Source: a virus
Virus record (IMG/VR): IMGVR_UViG_3300048797_000073
Location: 1 to 24,549 of that record
Reading direction: 5' to 3' (one strand)
Length of the DNA: 24,549 nt
Every line of letters begins with the position of its first letter. The stretch's first letter is position 1. Shown here in pieces: positions 20,951-24,549 of this stretch. The notes beneath the pieces were generated by a model that saw nothing but the letters and a program-made list of their open reading frames with translations, did no database searches and was not told the origin of the DNA. The position numbers and the translations under genes are program-made.

Positions 20951-22638
20951 GCCTTTGTCCTCCTATGGGCAAAGGCAATCTGCATGGACCGGATCTTGTT
21001 CAGGGTGTTCCGGGTGGGCTCGACCGTGGGCGCCGACTGGACGTTGTAGGCCCGGGGCGGCCATTGGCCGGTGATGTCCTTGAACAGGTGGGCCGCCCTG
21101 CCGTTCTGCTTCTCCGGAGAGCTATGCTCACGGGCATAGGTGGCGATCTGGGCATAGAGGTGGATCTGGTCAGGAGCGAGCTTCTTGCCGCCCAGGACGA
21201 CCTCGGCCATTTCCCCGGGCAGATGCTCAACAAGGCTGCTCTTTTCGGGAACGACAAAGCCACAGCCGACGCACTTCTTGCCGCCCATCGGGCTATACCC
21301 ACACTTCGGGCAGGATTTGGGTTCCTTGCCTTCGTCCTTCCTGATTTCCTTGTCCAGCTTTTCGCCGTCATCCAACTTGCTGAGGCCTTCATAGAAAATC
21401 TTGGAGAAGTCATCAGCGAAACGGATGATATTGCCTGAAAAATCAAGCAAAATGCACTCAGTCTTGCCGGTTTCAGTGCTTGCGCGAAGGCCACGCCCCC
21501 ACATCTGAATCGCGGTCGAGAGGGACTTGCGCAAGGGCCGGCAATCGCAGACGCAGCCGATATCCTTCACGTCAAAACCTTTGGCGAGGGCTTCCACGCT
21601 CACCAGCACCTTGATATCCCCGTCCTGGAACCCCAGGAGGATACGGGCCCGGTCATCGTCCTCGGTGTCGGCGCAGAAGGTCGCGGCGGGGATGCCAGCT
21701 TCATTGAACTGGCGCGTCAATTCCTCGCAATGTTTGATGGTGGAACCGAAAACGATGGTTTTGAGGCCATAGGCCAGGCGCGTCCATTCGGTGATCACAT
21801 CCCCGACGATCACCAGTTCCCGTTCCTCAGCGGCCTTGTCCGTCCATTCACCGCCTGCGGTGGCGGCGCCGGCCATGTCGGGCTTCCGGCACGAGAAGAT
21901 CCGCATCGGAACGAGGATGCCCTTGCCGGTGAGTTCGTGCATCGTGGCGGCGTTGACCAGCCGATTGAAGACCTTGCCCATGCCAGGACTGAATGGGGTC
22001 GCGGATAAGCCGATCACAATCGCCTTGCACTGCTTAGATTTGATGTAATCGACCCAGGTCTTATATTGCGCATGGGCCTCATCAATGATAATGACGTCCA
22101 TATCCTCGGGCCATCCGCGCCTCATCAGGGTCTGGCAGCTGGCGATCTGGAATGACCTGGTGATGTCGTACATCGGATTTTGGGCCTGGATGATCCCGTG
22201 GTGACCGAGGCCCACGGCCCGCGCAACCTCGGAGGTCTGGGAAATGAGGGTTTTCCGGTCACACAGGAACATGGCCCGCTTGCGCCGCTTATGCCGCTTG
22301 CGGTTAGCCTTCTCAACCTTCGCGTTCTCTTCGTCGATCTTCTCGTTCACATCCTCAAGGTTCTTGACGACATTGAGGGCCAAAATGGTCTTGCCGGCGC
22401 CTGTGGGGGCCATGACCAGCACCCGGCACATGTCCTGGTAATTCTCCTCGGCTTCAACGGCCTCCCGCTTCGCCTTGGACTCTTCGGTTTCAGGTCCCCG
22501 GGTCAGGGCTTCGGCTTCCCGCTTCTCTTTGCGCTCCCTCTGGGCTTTCAGGGATTCCGCAACAGCGAGGCGGATGGATTCATGGGCCTTGGCCTGGAAG
22601 TCATGCAGGGAAGGAAACTCCCCTTGAAAAAGAGACAT
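20947..22638 (-). CDS. SF2 DEAH-type helicase with C-terminal zinc ribbon
   Basis: A 563-residue ATP-dependent DNA or RNA translocase. Motifs: Q/aromatic region 'LHDFQAKAHE' (11-20), Walker A 'APTGAGKT' (77-84), 'DEAH' (186-189), 'GLSATPF' (210-216), a 'FGST' motif IV region, 'VEALAKGFD' motif V (348-356) and 'QMWGRGLR' motif VI (378-385). A zinc ribbon follows with Cys443, Cys446, Cys456 and Cys459. Two charged insertions, residues about 30-68 and 95-120, enlarge the space around the Walker A and are unusual. It starts by one-base overlap with the ParB-like gene stop (TGATG). The likely role is origin melting or recombination; a UvsW-like activity is one possibility. Confidence 0.92.
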   Translation of the reverse strand: MSLFQGEFPSLHDFQAKAHESIRLAVAESLKAQRERKEKREAEALTRGPETEESKAKREAVEAEENYQDMCRVLVMAPTGAGKTILALNVVKNLEDVNEKIDEENAKVEKANRKRHKRRKRAMFLCDRKTLISQTSEVARAVGLGHHGIIQAQNPMYDITRSFQIASCQTLMRRGWPEDMDVIIIDEAHAQYKTWVDYIKSKQCKAIVIGLSATPFSPGMGKVFNRLVNAATMHELTGKGILVPMRIFSCRKPDMAGAATAGGEWTDKAAEERELVIVGDVITEWTRLAYGLKTIVFGSTIKHCEELTRQFNEAGIPAATFCADTEDDDRARILLGFQDGDIKVLVSVEALAKGFDVKDIGCVCDCRPLRKSLSTAIQMWGRGLRASTETGKTECILLDFSGNIIRFADDFSKIFYEGLSKLDDGEKLDKEIRKDEGKEPKSCPKCGYSPMGGKKCVGCGFVVPEKSSLVEHLPGEMAEVVLGGKKLAPDQIHLYAQIATYAREHSSPEKQNGRAAHLFKDITGQWPPRAYNVQSAPTVEPTRNTLNKIRSMQIAFAHRRTKA

Positions 22639-23711
22639 CAGCCCACCTCGTCAAAGGTCAGGTGGTAGTCGGACTCATCAGGGCGGGTTTCAAGTTCGAG
22701 CTCTTCTTCCGGCTCGGCTTCCAGGCCCTTGGTCTTCCGCTCCAGCAGGTCGAACTTGCGCTTCCAGGACTTGGCAAAGCCCTTGAGCTGGTTCACCTCG
22801 ACCATGAGCCCATCGTTCCGGCTCTTGGTGACCCGGGCCAGTTCCTTGAATTTGCCCACCTCATTCATGAGGGACATGAGGCTGTTGTCGGCCCGCAGAA
22901 TCTTGTCCATGGACTCGTTATCTTCCGTGGCACTGCGCAGAGAACTGGCGAGTTCCCGGTTCTGATCTCGGAGCGCTTCGTTCTCTGCCTTGGAATCAGC
23001 CAGAAGTCGGGTCAGCTCGGAAATCCGGGCGTCCCGGTCATCCTTGGGCTTGGGCGCCGGGGGAACAACGTCCTTTGGGACACTCGGAGACTTCTGGACA
23101 GGGGTTTCCAGTTGCTCCCGGGCCTTGGCCTTCTGCTTCGTTGTGGGCTTGGCGGGAAGATCCTTGGCTGCGTCGATAACCTTGGACCTGGGAGCTGCAA
23201 CCGTACCCTGGGTAACTTCTTGGGCAATTCCGAGCTTGTCTACAGCGGCGGCAAAGGCCCCGTCACGCTGGAGTGTATTTTTAGAAACGCCAAGCTCGGA
23301 AGCCAGTATTTCCGAGGTATTTTTCAAATCCCCACTTTGGGGATTTGCTTCACGTTTCCCGCCCTGGGTTTTCTTCGCTCGATTGTAGATCCGACCTCGG
23401 ATCAGAGACTCAAGATCAGCCGGGAGATTCCGCTGGTGGATGGCGTGGCGGTCGATCCAGTCCAGGGCGGACTCTCGATCCGGCAACGAAACGAGATGGA
23501 CAGCATAAGGCAGGCCGTGCGTCTGGGAAATGGTGTACCGGTGGTGCCCGTCCAGGAGGATGCCTTCTTCCGCCCATACCTTCAGGGGGTCAAGAATCGC
23601 CCCATCGGACAGGATATCGGCTTCCAATCCCTTGAAGGCGTCGGCATTTGGGGCCGGGATACGGTCCCTGAATTCAGGGTCTACTCGAAAGGTGCGCGTC
23701 AATTCGCTCAT
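22638..23711 (-). CDS. ParB/Srx-domain DNA-binding protein with C-terminal coiled coil
   Basis: A 357-residue protein. The N-terminal ParB-like domain has 'ILLDGHHRYTISQTHG' (residues 51-66), equivalent to the CTP-binding GEHRR box, here GHHRY. A helix-turn-helix follows around 'TSEILASELGVSKNTLQRD' (132-150). After a basic Pro/Lys linker (about 185-222), residues 224-330 form a long coiled coil. ParB-domain phage proteins can be DNA-segregation factors, nucleases or regulators; no ParA partner is present. A perfect 9-bp inverted repeat sits inside the gene (23325-23347). ATG at 23711 overlaps the resolvase stop (ATGA). Confidence 0.88.
   Translation of the reverse strand: MSELTRTFRVDPEFRDRIPAPNADAFKGLEADILSDGAILDPLKVWAEEGILLDGHHRYTISQTHGLPYAVHLVSLPDRESALDWIDRHAIHQRNLPADLESLIRGRIYNRAKKTQGGKREANPQSGDLKNTSEILASELGVSKNTLQRDGAFAAAVDKLGIAQEVTQGTVAAPRSKVIDAAKDLPAKPTTKQKAKAREQLETPVQKSPSVPKDVVPPAPKPKDDRDARISELTRLLADSKAENEALRDQNRELASSLRSATEDNESMDKILRADNSLMSLMNEVGKFKELARVTKSRNDGLMVEVNQLKGFAKSWKRKFDLLERKTKGLEAEPEEELELETRPDESDYHLTFDEVG
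23325..23347. other. Perfect 9-bp inverted repeat inside the ParB-like gene
   Basis: CAAATCCCC, five bases, GGGGATTTG. It lies within coding sequence between the ParB domain and HTH. No T-run follows in either transcription direction in the way needed for termination. It may be a binding site or an mRNA structure. Confidence 0.5.
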
Positions 23712-24076
23712 GCGATGTCCTCAAGAATCAGTTCAGTGAAGGGTTTCTCGCCCTTGTCCAGGGGGATCTGTTGCGGTTTGCCGTTCTCCAGCCACTTCGG
23801 CGCATCGTCCACCAGCAGGCCCCAGAGAACCAGGCAGTCCACGATGCCTTTGCAGCCGCCGTAAATGTTCGCTTCGTCCTGGTGCTGGCCGTTCCGGTGG
23901 TGGCGCACGATGGTCAACCGGCGCTTGCCCTTGGCCTTCGGGATGCCCAGGAAGCATTCGGCGGCGCGGATGAGCATGAACCAGTCCTGTTTGACCCTGC
24001 GACGAAGGGCCCAGTGCTGACTGTCGCGGGTGTTCTGGCTGGGGGTTGGAGCGTCAAGACGAAGGGTCCAGCTCAC
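23708..24076 (-). CDS. RusA-like Holliday junction resolvase
   Basis: A 122-residue protein that would cut branched DNA made by replication or recombination. The family pattern is visible in residues 67-91: Asp67, Asn70, 'GGCK' with Lys76, Asp80 and 'LLVDD' with Asp90-Asp91, following the N-terminal strand and 'PSQNTRDSQHW'. The acidic residue normally two before the Asn (the second Asp of D-x-D-N) is Ala here, which may weaken catalysis. GTG at 24076 overlaps the previous stop (GTGA) and has GGAGG upstream; the longer ATG version would start inside the previous gene. Confidence 0.8.
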   Translation of the reverse strand: MSWTLRLDAPTPSQNTRDSQHWALRRRVKQDWFMLIRAAECFLGIPKAKGKRRLTIVRHHRNGQHQDEANIYGGCKGIVDCLVLWGLLVDDAPKWLENGKPQQIPLDKGEKPFTELILEDIA

Positions 24077-24270
24077 AGGTCCTCCCCAAATAGCGGAACG
24101 CCGAGAACCGAAGCCATGCTCTGGGCATAGCGCCGGCCCTTCCGGGGCTTCTGAATGCCGTATTTCTGGGCGCATTTCGGGCCGATCCCCAATTTAATGG
24201 AAATCGCATCACCAAGGCAGCGGTGGCAGACACAGCAACGGGCAGCGGATTTTGAAGCGGCGTTCTTCAT
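24073..24270 (-). CDS. Small Cys-rich zinc-finger-like protein
   Basis: A 65-residue basic protein. Cys12, Cys13, Cys15, Cys18 and Cys33 in 'CCVCHRCLGD' and 'GIGPKCAQKYG' match the small DUF6011-type zinc-binding phage domain, with its 'G-x-GP-x-C' element. ATG at 24270 overlaps the upstream stop (ATGA). Function is unknown; it probably binds nucleic acid, given neighbours in recombination. Confidence 0.7.
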   Translation of the reverse strand: MKNAASKSAARCCVCHRCLGDAISIKLGIGPKCAQKYGIQKPRKGRRYAQSMASVLGVPLFGEDL

Positions 24271-24549
24271 GCGAACGCCTCGTCTCCGAAAAGGGACTGG
24301 GGCACCCATGAGGCAGCCGGCGCGGGCGCGGCATGTTCCTGGACGGGTTCAGCCGCGGGCTTGGCTGTTTTCATGCAGGGAACACCACCCTGATTCCAGG
24401 GCCGCTTATGGGCATCCTCGGGCGTCAAACGGTCCAAGAAGTCCTCACAGCAGTCCCTCCCGTCAAGCCGATCCATGGCAACCACGAACTGGTGATAGGT
24501 CATCTTGCCCTGCTCGACCCGCAGCTCTCCCTGGACGCCAACGCGGTCC
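24267..24549 (-). CDS. C-terminal part of an unknown protein (runs off right edge)
   Basis: The frame is open from the window edge to the stop at 24267. The first ATG in the window is at 24503, but the 15 codons before it are open and look coding ('VGVQGELRVEQGK' runs smoothly into 'MTYHQFVVAMDRLDG'), so the real start is probably outside. The visible 93 residues comprise a compact helical segment with 'RDCCEDFLDRLTPEDA' and a Pro/Ala/Glu-rich tail ending 'SLFGDEAFA'. I do not recognise it. The short acidic/aromatic end could be a peptide that binds a partner protein such as SSB or clamp (the 'QSLFGDE' resembles such motifs); speculative. Confidence 0.6.
   Translation of the reverse strand, partial: DRVGVQGELRVEQGKMTYHQFVVAMDRLDGRDCCEDFLDRLTPEDAHKRPWNQGGVPCMKTAKPAAEPVQEHAAPAPAASWVPQSLFGDEAFA

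Noticed and set aside
23320-23350. Inverted repeat in the ParB gene as an intrinsic terminator
   Set aside because: On the minus strand the stem is followed by A residues, not T; it also lies inside a coding region.
22662-23864. 400-codon plus-strand ORF opposite the ParB-like gene
   Set aside because: Antisense shadow; the minus frame has a ParB box, HTH and coiled coil and fits the overlaps.
1-24549. tRNA genes, CRISPR arrays, insertion sequences, integrase or attachment sites
   Set aside because: No cloverleaf, no regularly spaced long repeats, no transposase or integrase motifs and no attachment-like direct repeats were found.

Overview
The window is a 24.5 kb stretch of a tailed, double-stranded DNA phage or prophage (Caudoviricetes). 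Every supported gene lies on the minus strand, so transcription and gene order run from the right edge to the left edge. The DNA is GC-rich and extremely compact: 17 gene junctions overlap by four bases (ATGA, GTGA or CTGA), three by one base, and only a few gaps exceed 30 bp. The lysis genes (a GH108-type muramidase, a membrane protein of holin type, and a membrane-anchored coiled-coil protein) suggest a Gram-negative host, but no genus can be named. No integrase, transposase or repressor is visible, so lifestyle is undetermined.

Right part (about 24.5 to 18.5 kb): DNA metabolism. It holds the C-terminus of an unknown protein, a small Cys-rich zinc-finger-like protein, a RusA-type resolvase, a ParB-like DNA-binding protein with a long coiled coil, an SF2 DEAH helicase with a C-terminal zinc ribbon, a zinc-ribbon/TOPRIM primase, a winged-helix replication-initiator-like protein, two small unknowns and a NinB-type recombination protein. 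About 100 bp between the initiator-like gene and the next gene holds four iteron-like repeats, a spaced palindrome and a DnaA-box-like nonamer, and is the best candidate for a replication origin.

Middle (about 18.5 to 14.3 kb): small and large terminase subunits; the large one appears to start at a CTG codon. A possible 25-aa peptide, a small helix-turn-helix-like protein and a lysis cassette (endolysin, holin, spanin-like protein, two small membrane proteins) follow. The cassette sits between terminase and portal.

Left part (about 14.3 to 1 kb): virion morphogenesis with a Mu-like head module: a gp29/DUF935 portal, a gp30/MuF minor head protein with an extra C-terminal domain, and a gpI-type protease with an apparent nested scaffold start as in Mu I/Z. 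A decoration protein, a major capsid protein and gp36-, gpG- and gp37-like connector/completion proteins follow. After these come a tail-tube candidate, a strong hairpin terminator, tail-assembly chaperones expressed through a -1 frameshift on a T8 slippery run, a 1012-aa tape measure and a large tail-tip protein that runs off the left edge. No sheath gene lies between the connector genes and the tape measure, so a siphovirus-type non-contractile tail is inferred.

The combination is therefore a Mu-like head joined to a long flexible tail and a helicase/primase/ParB replication module instead of Mu-type transposition genes. The items most worth following up are the CTG start of terL, the nested scaffold start with a duplicated N-terminus, the origin-like cluster, the hairpin over the endolysin ribosome binding site, and the unassigned C-terminal domain of the MuF protein.
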